From assembly GCA_902593125.1 (NCBI GenBank), contig CACJGU010000009.1, positions 1-41,983 of the forward strand: a stretch of DNA of 41,983 nucleotides. The letters are read 5' to 3'. Every line of letters begins with the position of its first letter. The first letter of the stretch is position 1. A program made the position numbers and the translations under genes. This stretch comes from an uncultured Alphaproteobacteria bacterium. Its GTDB lineage: Bacteria; Pseudomonadota; Alphaproteobacteria; HIMB59; GCA-002718135. Of this stretch, positions 8,253-15,942 are shown in pieces. Under the pieces are notes generated by a model. It made no database searches. It was not told where the DNA came from and saw only the letters and a list, made by a program, of their open reading frames with translations.

Positions 8253-8996
8253 CTAAAAACTACTATGAAATCCTCCATCTACAGGTAATGTAGTACCAGT
8301 TATAAATTTTGCCTCTGGTGAACAAAGAAATCCAACAACGTTTGAAATATCTTCTACTTTTCCAAAACGATCAAGTGGTGTTCTGGAAAGAATTTTTTTA
8401 AAACGATTTGGATCTTTTTTTCTTACTCTTTTAAAGATATCAGTTTGTATAAAACCTGGACAAATACAATTTACATTTATTGAATATTTTCCTAATTCAA
8501 TTGCAAGTGTCCTAGCTAGACCAGATAACGCTGTTTTTGAAGTAGCATATGCACTTACATCTGGAAGGCCCATTATGGTTGTTACTGAACCGACAAGAAT
8601 AATATTCCCACTTTTTCTTCGGATCATTTTTTTTGCACATTCTCTAGATAGACTAAAAACTGAATTTAGATTTGTATCAATAACATCTTTCCATTCTTGA
8701 TCAGAAGTTTCAATAGCAATTTTGCGAAGATGCATACCTGCGTTATTAATTAAATAATTAATAGGTCCTATACTTTTCTCAACTTCAGACACTAAGCTTG
8801 GGATTGAATCTAGTTTGGAGATATCATGCTCAATTATGTGACATCTAGATTTTAATTTTTTTTTGGCACTTAATAATTTTTCTTTTCTACGACCAGTTAA
8901 TACTACAATTTTATTCATGGAATGAAGTTTTTTTGCAACTGCTAAACCAATACCAGTACCACCACCAGTAATTAATGCTACTTCTTTTTTTGACAT
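8253..8996 (-). CDS. SDR oxidoreductase (FabG-like; possible 2-keto-3-deoxy-sugar-acid or sugar dehydrogenase)
   Basis: This 247-residue SDR has Thr10-Gly-Gly-Gly-Thr-Gly-Ile-Gly17, Asn84-Asn-Ala-Gly87, and catalytic Ser137, Tyr150 and Lys154. Gly-Arg-Arg at 35-37 after the second strand hints at NADP binding. The C-terminal part with Pro-Val-Asp-Gly-Gly is typical of FabG/gluconate 5-dehydrogenase-type enzymes. It lies 4 bp after the lactonase gene and 5 bp before a second SDR. In L-fucose and L-rhamnose oxidation such pairs of SDRs work on the free sugar and on the keto-deoxy acid; that assignment here is inference from context. Confidence 0.87.
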   Translation of the reverse strand: MSKKEVALITGGGTGIGLAVAKKLHSMNKIVVLTGRRKEKLLSAKKKLKSRCHIIEHDISKLDSIPSLVSEVEKSIGPINYLINNAGMHLRKIAIETSDQEWKDVIDTNLNSVFSLSRECAKKMIRRKSGNIILVGSVTTIMGLPDVSAYATSKTALSGLARTLAIELGKYSINVNCICPGFIQTDIFKRVRKKDPNRFKKILSRTPLDRFGKVEDISNVVGFLCSPEAKFITGTTLPVDGGFHSSF

Positions 8997-9000
8997 CCAA

Positions 9001-9906
9001 TTATTTTATTTTGTAAATTCTATCAGCGTTTAATTGAAAAAGTTTTTTATTTTCATCGTCTGAATACTGACTTAGTACTTCTTTATAAGCATTATAAATT
9101 TTATCATAGCTTCCAAAAAGTTTATCAACTGGGAAATTACTTGCAACAATACATCTATCTATACCAAAGCAATCAATCACGTAGTCAAATATTTCTTTTA
9201 TACTTTCATTAGTCCAGTTATGATCAGTCATAGTTACGCCGGATAATTTACAATTAACATTTTGGTTTTCAGAAATAATTTTGATTCCATTTTTCCATCT
9301 TGCAAATTCCTCATCATCTCTTTTAATTGGTTGGCCAACATGGTTTAAAATTATTGAAATATTTGGATTATTTTTTGCTACATTAGCACCGTCAACAAGT
9401 TGATTATAAAAGCAGCCAAGATCAAAAGATAAATTATATTTTTCAAGCAATTTAAAATTTTCTAACCATAATTCTGATTGCATATGATTTACTTCAGAAA
9501 AAATAAAATCTTTATCTTTGTCATGATTAAACTGGTTGTGACGTATTCCAACAAATAGATTGGATACTTCTAAATGTTTATTAATTACATGTTCTGCATT
9601 ATCATTTGATAAGTTTACATGTCCTACAATAGAATTTGGGAAATTATGTTTTTTATTTATTTCGTGAAGCCATTGTGTTTCTCCCCATGCTCCTGGCTCG
9701 TCATTCCATTCTGCTTCAACATGAACACTTTTTGTAATATTTTGATTTTTTATGTCGTCGAAATAATCATTTATTAAATAATTTTTAGCTAGCATTGTCC
9801 AATCACCTGTCCATGGATGACTATCCATTTGTAACCACCCATGAGAATACTTATAGTTGTAATCCCAAAGGTGCTGATGAGGATCTGTTATTGGTCCACT
9901 ATACAT
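9001..9906 (-). CDS. Amidohydrolase-family sugar lactonase (COG3618; L-fuconolactonase/L-rhamnono-lactonase-like)
   Basis: Members of this TIM-barrel family open 1,5- or 1,4-lactones of L-fucose, L-rhamnose or galactose-type sugars. The 301-residue protein starts with the signature Asp8-Pro-His10-Gln-His12-Leu-Trp-Asp, and has a later Asn-His-Val-Gly-Gln-Pro and an Ala-Ser-Asn-Phe-Pro-Val-Asp near the C terminus, as expected for the metal site. I chose the ATG at 9906 because it places the His-x-His motif close to the N terminus as in relatives; a TTG at 9975 would add 23 atypical residues. It heads a three-gene strand-minus group with two SDRs and diverges from a Gfo/Idh gene. Confidence 0.85.
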   Translation of the reverse strand: MYSGPITDPHQHLWDYNYKYSHGWLQMDSHPWTGDWTMLAKNYLINDYFDDIKNQNITKSVHVEAEWNDEPGAWGETQWLHEINKKHNFPNSIVGHVNLSNDNAEHVINKHLEVSNLFVGIRHNQFNHDKDKDFIFSEVNHMQSELWLENFKLLEKYNLSFDLGCFYNQLVDGANVAKNNPNISIILNHVGQPIKRDDEEFARWKNGIKIISENQNVNCKLSGVTMTDHNWTNESIKEIFDYVIDCFGIDRCIVASNFPVDKLFGSYDKIYNAYKEVLSQYSDDENKKLFQLNADRIYKIK

Positions 9907-10032
9907 GTGAAATATCTTACACTCTTCCTCACACCTTTCAATATATTTGTAGATAAAATGAATATTTATATACAAAAATGATGGAATGAGTGTTGAGAAA
10001 TTATTAGATTTATGTGAAAATAAAATATTTTA

Positions 10033-11082
10033 ATGAATGATTTCAATTTAAAAAATAGATGGGATCAGCCTTCTAAAAGTTTACCAATAATTTTTATTGG
10101 AGCAGGAGGAATAATAAGAAATGCTCACTTACCAGCATACAATAAATTAAATTTAAATATCGCAGGAGTTTATGATTTAAACTTAGAGACTGCAAAAACT
10201 CTTGCCAAGGATTTTAATATAGCAAATGTATATGAAAATTTAGATGATGCTCTAAATAACAAAGATGTTGTATTTGATATTGCAGTTCCAGCGGATCAAT
10301 TGCTATCAATAGTTCAGAAATTACCTTTAAATTCATACGCACTTTTACAAAAACCAATGGGGTCGAATGTTCAAGAGGCAGAAAAAATACTTGAGACATG
10401 TAAAGAGCGACAAATAACGGCTGCATTAAATTTTCAACTTCGTTTTAGCCCAATGATGCTATGTCTTAAAGATGCTTTAAATAAAAACCTTTTAGGAAAA
10501 ATTGTTGATGTTGAATTTCACTACTCCTACTATTTACCCTGGCATCTATGGCCATTTTTAGAAAAAATTGATAGAGTTGAAATACCATACAATTCAATAC
10601 ACTTATTTGATTTAATTAGATCAATATTTGGTATGCCTGAAGGAGTATTTGCTTATTCAAATACTCATCCTAAATATCCTAAACTTTCAGATACAAAAAC
10701 AACTGCTATACTTAAATACAGAAAAGATTTACGATGTGCTTTATCTTTAAATCATTGTTATCAATTTGGAGACAAGAATCAAAATGCCAATCTTAAAGTT
10801 GAAGGAACCGATGGTGTAGTTTTTATTACACTTGGCTCTACTGTTAATTATCCAAATTTTGAAAAAGATAAATTTGAAATAAAAACCAAAGATAGAGATT
10901 GGGAAGAAGTAAAACTAGGAGGAAATTGGTTTCCTGAAGCATTCGAGGGTACAATGTCAAATTTACAGCGATATATTTTTAAAGAAGATACTGTATTAGA
11001 AACTTCTGTTGAAGACACAATTGATACGATGAGATTAATAGATGCATTGATGAAATCTCAAGAAAATTTTTTTAAATTGTAA
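10033..11082 (+). CDS. Gfo/Idh/MocA-family NAD(P)-dependent oxidoreductase
   Basis: This protein has an N-terminal Rossmann domain with Gly23-Ala-Gly-Gly-Ile-Ile and a C-terminal alpha/beta domain that binds the sugar. Lys107 in Gln-Lys-Pro-Met-Gly corresponds to the conserved Lys of the family's Glu-Lys-Pro motif. At 349 residues it is of normal length. It is a full-length paralog of the protein encoded at 34500-35585, sharing for example Trp-His-Leu-Trp-Pro-Phe-Leu-Glu and Trp-Phe-Pro-(Glu/Asp)-Ala-Phe. It likely oxidises an aldose or a cyclitol. It diverges from the lactonase gene over about 126 bp and ends 1 bp from the convergent zinc dehydrogenase gene. Confidence 0.87.
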   Translation: MNDFNLKNRWDQPSKSLPIIFIGAGGIIRNAHLPAYNKLNLNIAGVYDLNLETAKTLAKDFNIANVYENLDDALNNKDVVFDIAVPADQLLSIVQKLPLNSYALLQKPMGSNVQEAEKILETCKERQITAALNFQLRFSPMMLCLKDALNKNLLGKIVDVEFHYSYYLPWHLWPFLEKIDRVEIPYNSIHLFDLIRSIFGMPEGVFAYSNTHPKYPKLSDTKTTAILKYRKDLRCALSLNHCYQFGDKNQNANLKVEGTDGVVFITLGSTVNYPNFEKDKFEIKTKDRDWEEVKLGGNWFPEAFEGTMSNLQRYIFKEDTVLETSVEDTIDTMRLIDALMKSQENFFKL

Positions 11083-11083
11083 A

Positions 11084-12115
11084 CTAATTATACACCTGAA
11101 CTTTTATTGATTTATTTTTATCACTTGCTATCTTCATTGCATCTTCGCAATCTTGAAGTTTAAATTTATGAGTTAAAATATCACTAAACAAGTATTCCTT
11201 ATTGTTTATTTTATTTACTGCTTCACTAAACTCATCAATAAATCTATAAGAACCTTGAATTTTTAACTCTTTAATCATAACTTTATTATAATTAATTTTG
11301 ATTAAACCACCTGGCATATTACCAATTTGTACTATATCCGAACCTCTTTTGCATATTTCAATTAAATTATTTATTGAGTTAACATTTCCAGATGCCTCAA
11401 AACCAATGTCAAAAAAATTTTTGTTATCATTTATAAAATTTTGATCATCAGAAACATTTATTGTATTTATGTTCCCAATTTTTTTTGCAATGTTTAATAC
11501 ATTATCATTTACATCTAATACAAAAATTTTTTCGTGTTCAATTTTTTGAACCATAATTTTTAAAAGTAATAATCCTATCGGTCCACATCCTGCAATAACA
11601 ATATTTTGACTATCTTTATAATCAATAAAAGATGAAGCATGAAGTGCAACAGCAAAAGGTTCAGCAAAAGCCGCTTCTTCAAAAGTTGTACTTTCATTTA
11701 TTAAGTGACATTGACTTTGATCAATTACTAATTCCTCCCTGAAAGCACCTTGTGTGTGTGGCATCTTTGCTGCACTGCCTAAAAATAATACATTTTCACA
11801 AAGGTTAAATCTTCCATCCTTACAATGTTTGCATCCATAACAATATAATGCAGGATTTACTGCGATACGATCATCAATTTTAAATTTATTTACTTCCTTG
11901 CCAACTTCTATAATTTCTCCAACTGCCTCATGGCCTAACATTAAAGGTTCTTGAATTTTTCTTCCACCATTTTCACCATGTAAAAAGTAATGAATATCAG
12001 ATCCACAAATTCCACAATTTTTCATATTAATCCGTATTTGATTTGGATTTAATTTAAAATTATTCTCCTCTTTTACAGTGAACTTTAAGTTTGTGTTAAA
12101 GTAGTATTTTTTCAT
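11084..12115 (-). CDS. Zinc-dependent MDR dehydrogenase (L-idonate 5-dehydrogenase/sorbitol dehydrogenase type)
   Basis: This is a medium-chain dehydrogenase oxidising a secondary alcohol of a polyol or sugar acid. The catalytic zinc site is visible as Cys37-Gly-Ser-Asp and Gly61-His62-Glu63. The structural zinc site is Cys92-x2-Cys95-x2-Cys98-x7-Cys106, and a Gly-Cys-Gly-Pro-Ile-Gly nucleotide motif lies near 174-179. The segment around Pro-Leu-Met-Leu-Gly-His-Glu resembles L-idonate 5-dehydrogenase, but specificity is not certain. At 343 residues the length is normal. It diverges from the sugar ABC importer at 12279 across 163 bp and may act on that importer's substrate. Confidence 0.87.
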   Translation of the reverse strand: MKKYYFNTNLKFTVKEENNFKLNPNQIRINMKNCGICGSDIHYFLHGENGGRKIQEPLMLGHEAVGEIIEVGKEVNKFKIDDRIAVNPALYCYGCKHCKDGRFNLCENVLFLGSAAKMPHTQGAFREELVIDQSQCHLINESTTFEEAAFAEPFAVALHASSFIDYKDSQNIVIAGCGPIGLLLLKIMVQKIEHEKIFVLDVNDNVLNIAKKIGNINTINVSDDQNFINDNKNFFDIGFEASGNVNSINNLIEICKRGSDIVQIGNMPGGLIKINYNKVMIKELKIQGSYRFIDEFSEAVNKINNKEYLFSDILTHKFKLQDCEDAMKIASDKNKSIKVQVYN

Positions 12116-12154
12116 TCTAATTTACAAATATAACTATAATTTAATAATAATACA

Positions 12155-12173
12155 AAAATTTCTTAGGAATTTT
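12155..12173. promoter_or_regulatory. Candidate operator dyad upstream of the sugar ABC importer
   Basis: A 19-bp near-perfect dyad, AAAATT-T-CT-T-AG-G-AATTTT, has eight of nine base pairs complementary. It lies in the 163-bp divergent gap between the zinc dehydrogenase and the binding-protein gene. A local regulator gene is absent, so the factor is unknown. The rest of this gap is plain AT-rich sequence with a strong AGGGAGG ribosome-binding site at 12267-12273. Confidence 0.35.
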
Positions 12174-12278
12174 GGATTTTTTTAAATGTGAATGCCTATT
12201 TTATAGATAAAAATTATTGAACCCAAATCAGAACTCTATAGAATATTTGTTAATTTCATTAAAATTAGGGAGGTTATA

Positions 12279-13649
12279 ATGAATAAAATAAAAAAATTAC
12301 TGATAGGACTTGTGTTTACAAGTATTTTAATTCCTTTCAGTATTGCAAATGCTTTGCCTCCTTTGGCATCTGGTTCAGACTGGCTAAGAGATTGGAGTGG
12401 AACAACTTTAGTTCTTACTTCACATACTGGTCCTACAACAGATGCTGCTAAGGTTATGGCAAAGGAATTTGAAGCAATAACTGGTGCTAAAGTTGAAGTA
12501 ATAGACGAGTCATGGACAGATCTATTGGCTAAACACCAAGCTGACTACGCTGCAGGTAATGGAAGTTACGATGTTGTAACTTGGGCTTATCTATGGGGAG
12601 GTAACTACGTTGAGGGTGGACTTGTCGATGACATGGAACCTTACATGAGTAGTGAACTTGCCGATCCAAATTATGACATGGCTGATATTCCAATGGCTGT
12701 TCAAGAAGTATATGGAAGATACAGACTTGCTAGTTCTCCAAACCCAGATGGGTTATGGGCTTTACCATATAAGTTCGATGTATATTTAGCGATGTATAGA
12801 ACTGATCTTTTTGAAGAAGCTGGGTATGACTCATGCCCTTCAACATACGAAGAGCTTTATGAAGCTGCAGGTAAAATAAAAGCAAATCATCCAGAAATGG
12901 ATCCATTGGCGTTTCCAATGGCGATGGGAGGTAACTTCTTATCAAGCTTTATGGCGATGAATTCAGGATATGGAGCTGGCACACCAGATTCATGGACTGA
13001 TGGAAATTTATTTCCAAAAATGCATCAAGCACCTACAGTGGCAGCTGCTAAAATGATGAAAAAATTAATGGAGTACATGCCAGCTGATGCTTTGGATTAT
13101 GATTTTGATAAAGCTAACACAGCTTTTGCACAAGGTAATGCTGCGTTCACAGTTAACTGGAATGCATATATGCCTTATGTTCTTGATCCAGACTCTTCTG
13201 CCGTAAGTGATAAAGTTGCATTTTGTGCAACACCTGGTGGACCTGAAGGTCGTTACTCTGCACTTGGAGGTTGGGTTCAAGGTATTTCATCTCAATCAGA
13301 AAATAAAGACGCTGCGTTTCAGTTGATTCAGTATATTTCTGGAAAAGACAGAGGTGTTGATTTTGCAATGAACGGTGGTTCAGTTGCAAGATTCTCAACA
13401 GCAAATGACGCTGCAGTTGTTGAAAAATATCCTTTTTACCCTTTACTTATGGATATATTAAAAGGTTATACTGGTTTTGGAGTTTACAGACCATGGCCTG
13501 AAATTGAAAAAACTATGGAGACATATTTTCATAAAGTTATGCTTGGAGAAGATCCAGAGTCAACTTTGTTAAAAGGTGCTCAACAAGTTTATGTTCAAGC
13601 TCAAAGAGGTGGTTATAACCCAGGAGCAACAGGACCAAAACCAAATTAA
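12279..13649 (+). CDS. ABC sugar importer, extracellular solute-binding protein (family 1)
   Basis: This is a periplasmic receptor of a carbohydrate ABC importer. A Sec signal peptide is clear: Lys-rich start, hydrophobic core to about residue 22, and cleavage after Ala-Asn-Ala near 26. The mature part has the aromatic-rich, two-lobed layout of UgpB/MalE-type proteins, with Trp-Ala-Tyr-Leu-Trp-Gly near 108 and Trp-Asn-Ala-Tyr-Met-Pro near 295, and is 456 residues long overall. A strong Shine-Dalgarno AGGGAGG sits 5 bp before the ATG. The gene is followed by two hairpins and two MalFG-type permease genes, but no ATPase gene. Ligand: probably an oligosaccharide, polyol or sugar acid. Confidence 0.93.
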   Translation: MNKIKKLLIGLVFTSILIPFSIANALPPLASGSDWLRDWSGTTLVLTSHTGPTTDAAKVMAKEFEAITGAKVEVIDESWTDLLAKHQADYAAGNGSYDVVTWAYLWGGNYVEGGLVDDMEPYMSSELADPNYDMADIPMAVQEVYGRYRLASSPNPDGLWALPYKFDVYLAMYRTDLFEEAGYDSCPSTYEELYEAAGKIKANHPEMDPLAFPMAMGGNFLSSFMAMNSGYGAGTPDSWTDGNLFPKMHQAPTVAAAKMMKKLMEYMPADALDYDFDKANTAFAQGNAAFTVNWNAYMPYVLDPDSSAVSDKVAFCATPGGPEGRYSALGGWVQGISSQSENKDAAFQLIQYISGKDRGVDFAMNGGSVARFSTANDAAVVEKYPFYPLLMDILKGYTGFGVYRPWPEIEKTMETYFHKVMLGEDPESTLLKGAQQVYVQAQRGGYNPGATGPKPN

Positions 13650-13660
13650 TATTTGGTTTT
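13637..13660 (+). terminator. Hairpin overlapping the stop codon of the binding-protein gene
   Basis: AAAACCAAAT (13637-13646) and ATTTGGTTTT (13651-13660) form a perfect 10-bp stem around the loop TAAT, which contains the TAA stop. The right arm ends in a T-run, so partial termination or mRNA stabilisation is plausible. Confidence 0.7.
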
Positions 13661-13663
13661 TAA

Positions 13664-14566
13664 GTGTCAAATAAACTTACAAATATCTTAGATATAAAGC
13701 GGGTTAAAAATTACCCGCTTTATATGGTTATACCAGCAGTATTTATTCTACTCCTTCTTACAATTTATCCGTTTATATATTTAATATTTGTTAGTTCTCA
13801 TATCTGGCCAATATCTCCAACATTACCAAGAATATTTTTGGGCTTTGGTCAGTTTACATATTTATTACAAGATCCTACATTTATAGAGTCACTTCAAGTT
13901 ACTATAAAACTTATGGTTATTGGTGTAACTATACAAATTGTACTTGGCACATTTTTAGCTATTTTACTTTCTACGAAAACTAGAATCACAAGTTATTTTA
14001 CCCTACCATTCATGATACCAGTTTTTATTTCTCCTGTTGTAGTCGGTTTGATTTGGAAATTTATGTTCAATTATGATTTAGGAATTTTGAATTATTTATT
14101 AGAAAGTGTAGGTATAGGAGCAATCAATTGGCTAGGCACACCTCAAAATGCCTTTTGGTCTGTTGTCATAATTGATACTTGGCAATGGACACCTTTTACA
14201 ACATTAATAATCAAGGCAGGTTTAGATAGTGTGGATCCAACACCAATAGAAGCTGCAACTGTTGATGGAGCAAACAGATTCCAAATTTTTCGACATGTTA
14301 CATTTCCCTCGATAGCACCAATATTTACAGTCGCCCTTCTCTTTAGGACACTGGATGCTTTCAAAGCTTTTGATATTATTTACATCGTCACAAGAGGTGG
14401 ACCTGGTGGAAGCACCTACGTCTTAGGTTATAATATTTGGAAAACTGCATTTTACCAAAACCAGTTAGGATTAGCAGCAGCTATGTCTGTAATAATGATT
14501 ATTATCGCAACAATACTGGCTTTTATTTTAGTTAGAATTATGAAAGGATTACTAGAAAGAGAATGA
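13664..14566 (+). CDS. ABC sugar importer permease (MalF/UgpA type)
   Basis: This is one of the two membrane subunits of the importer. It has about six hydrophobic segments and the EAA loop (Glu196-Ala-Ala, Gly202, ending in Phe-Pro near 215) that docks on the ATPase. The start is uncertain. The GTG at 13664 gives 300 residues and a normal cytoplasmic N terminus, but has no Shine-Dalgarno. The ATG at 13724 would begin directly in the first membrane helix, and a strong 13-bp hairpin (13692-13725) lies between the two candidates. I report the GTG because MalF-like proteins usually carry a short charged leader. It overlaps the next permease by 4 bp. Confidence 0.9.
   Translation: MSNKLTNILDIKRVKNYPLYMVIPAVFILLLLTIYPFIYLIFVSSHIWPISPTLPRIFLGFGQFTYLLQDPTFIESLQVTIKLMVIGVTIQIVLGTFLAILLSTKTRITSYFTLPFMIPVFISPVVVGLIWKFMFNYDLGILNYLLESVGIGAINWLGTPQNAFWSVVIIDTWQWTPFTTLIIKAGLDSVDPTPIEAATVDGANRFQIFRHVTFPSIAPIFTVALLFRTLDAFKAFDIIYIVTRGGPGGSTYVLGYNIWKTAFYQNQLGLAAAMSVIMIIIATILAFILVRIMKGLLERE
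13692..13725 (+). promoter_or_regulatory. Strong hairpin at the 5' end of the permease gene
   Basis: ATATAAAGCGGGT (13692-13704) and ACCCGCTTTATAT (13713-13725) form a perfect 13-bp stem with an 8-nt loop. The GCGGG core is striking in such AT-rich DNA. It sits either in the intergenic space or inside codons 10-21, depending on the true start, and its end touches an ATG at 13724. It could limit transcription or translation of the permeases relative to the binding protein. Confidence 0.75.
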
Positions 14567-15390
14567 TAGGAAGGATCTCAAGAACTGAACTTATATTACG
14601 GGTTTCATTACTTGTAATATTTTTTCTATTTTTTATGTTTCCTATATATTGGATGGTTGTAACTTCTCTAAAAAATACTGTAGATATATTTGCAATTCCA
14701 CCAAAATGGTTTTTTTCAATTTCTTTTGAAAATTACTGGTACATTATGAGTGATGACTCTGGTTTTTTAAAAAAAATATTAAACTCTGCAATAGCTTCAA
14801 CACTTAATGCGTTATTTACATTATTATTAGCATTTCCAGCTGCTTACAGTATGTCTAGATACAAAACTGGTGGTATTAATTTATTGATGTGGTTTTTAAG
14901 TATTCGAATGATACCACCAATTGTTGGCGCAATACCTTTGTTTATAATTTTTTCAAAGTTAGGTTTAGTTGATACATTTATTGCTCTTCCAATTTTATAC
15001 ATAATTATTAATCTTCCATTTGCTATTTGGATGATAAAATCATTTATGGATGAGATACCAAAAGAAATAGATGAAAGTGCTTATGTTGAGGGTTGTTCAA
15101 CAACAGGTGTTATTTTTAAAATAATTGTACCATTAATTAGACCCGGAATTTTTGCCACTTTAGTGTTTTGCTTTATTATGTCATGGAATGAGTTTCTTAT
15201 TGCTTACATTTTTACAAGAAAAGAGGCTATTACAGCGCCAGTTGGTGTAGCAAGGTTTATAACAGAAAGACAAATATTGTGGGGATACATAACAGCTGGT
15301 GCAACTTTAGCTTCTATTTTACCAATGTTATTACTAATAATATTTCAAAAAAATTTAGTTAGAGGACTCACTTTGGGAGCTGTTAAATAA
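14563..15390 (+). CDS. ABC sugar importer permease (MalG/UgpE type)
   Basis: This is the second membrane subunit, 275 residues with about six membrane helices. The EAA loop reads Glu171-Ser-Ala with Gly177 and a downstream Ile-Val-Pro, as in MalG proteins. A Phe-Pro-Ile-Tyr-Trp at about 26-30 after the first helix is typical. It overlaps the upstream permease in ATGA. No ATPase gene follows; instead the KDPG-aldolase gene of the opposite strand ends at the very next base. The MalK-type ATPase encoded at 30166-31260 is the only candidate partner in this window. Confidence 0.92.
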   Translation: MIGRISRTELILRVSLLVIFFLFFMFPIYWMVVTSLKNTVDIFAIPPKWFFSISFENYWYIMSDDSGFLKKILNSAIASTLNALFTLLLAFPAAYSMSRYKTGGINLLMWFLSIRMIPPIVGAIPLFIIFSKLGLVDTFIALPILYIIINLPFAIWMIKSFMDEIPKEIDESAYVEGCSTTGVIFKIIVPLIRPGIFATLVFCFIMSWNEFLIAYIFTRKEAITAPVGVARFITERQILWGYITAGATLASILPMLLLIIFQKNLVRGLTLGAVK

Positions 15391-15942
15391 TTAAAAATTA
15401 GTTGAACCAACAGCAATTACATTATCAAGAGCAAAATAATCATCCATATTTTCACCATTAATGCCTCCTGTGGGTATAAATCTAACATCATTAAAAATTT
15501 CTTCTAAAAATTTTAATGAATTAGCACCTCCATTTTTTTCTGCATGAAAATATTTTAGTAACTTATAATCATGCTCTATTGCAGTTAATATTTCTGATGG
15601 AGTAGAGACACCAGGAATAAATAAAATGTCATTTTTATTTGCAAAATCTAACATTTGCTCGTTAATTCCCGGTGAAATATAAAAATCAAATTTTGATTTA
15701 ACTACTTCTTTAAGCATAGTTAAAGATTGTATTGAGCCAAGTCCAATATTTATATCTGGATTTTGATTTTTTAGCTCAATTGAAGTTTCTAATGCTTCCT
15801 CACTTCTTAATGCAATCTCAATCACGCTATATTTATCTAAGACAAGTCTATTAAATTTATTTTTAATATCAATGGATGTTCCTTTTCCTATGATTGGAAT
15901 TTTTTTCTGATTTTTAATTAATTTTATGATTTCAGATGACAT
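15391..15942 (-). CDS. eda: KDPG/KHG-type 2-keto-3-deoxy-6-phospho-sugar-acid aldolase
   Basis: This class I aldolase cleaves 2-keto-3-deoxy-6-phosphogluconate (or the galactonate epimer) to pyruvate and glyceraldehyde 3-phosphate. The 183-residue protein keeps Glu42 and Arg46 (Ile-Glu-Ile-Ala-Leu-Arg), a Gly-Leu-Gly-Ser phosphate-side loop, Ser90-Pro91, the Schiff-base Lys130 in Leu-Lys-Tyr-Phe, and Pro-Thr-Gly-Gly-Ile at 157-161. The ATG at 15942 is chosen over an upstream TTG at 15996; it overlaps the kinase gene by 11 bp. It is the last gene of the long minus-strand operon and acts directly after the kinase. KDPG versus KDPGal preference cannot be told. Confidence 0.88.
   Translation of the reverse strand: MSSEIIKLIKNQKKIPIIGKGTSIDIKNKFNRLVLDKYSVIEIALRSEEALETSIELKNQNPDINIGLGSIQSLTMLKEVVKSKFDFYISPGINEQMLDFANKNDILFIPGVSTPSEILTAIEHDYKLLKYFHAEKNGGANSLKFLEEIFNDVRFIPTGGINGENMDDYFALDNVIAVGSTNF

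Noticed and set aside
9907-9975. N-terminal extension of the lactonase from a TTG codon
   Set aside because: The extra 23 residues are Cys/Glu/Tyr-rich and unlike the family; the ATG at 9906 puts the metal motif at the usual distance.
12730-13404. Three overlapping minus-strand frames
   Set aside because: All are antisense to the conserved sugar-binding-protein gene and contain no known motif.
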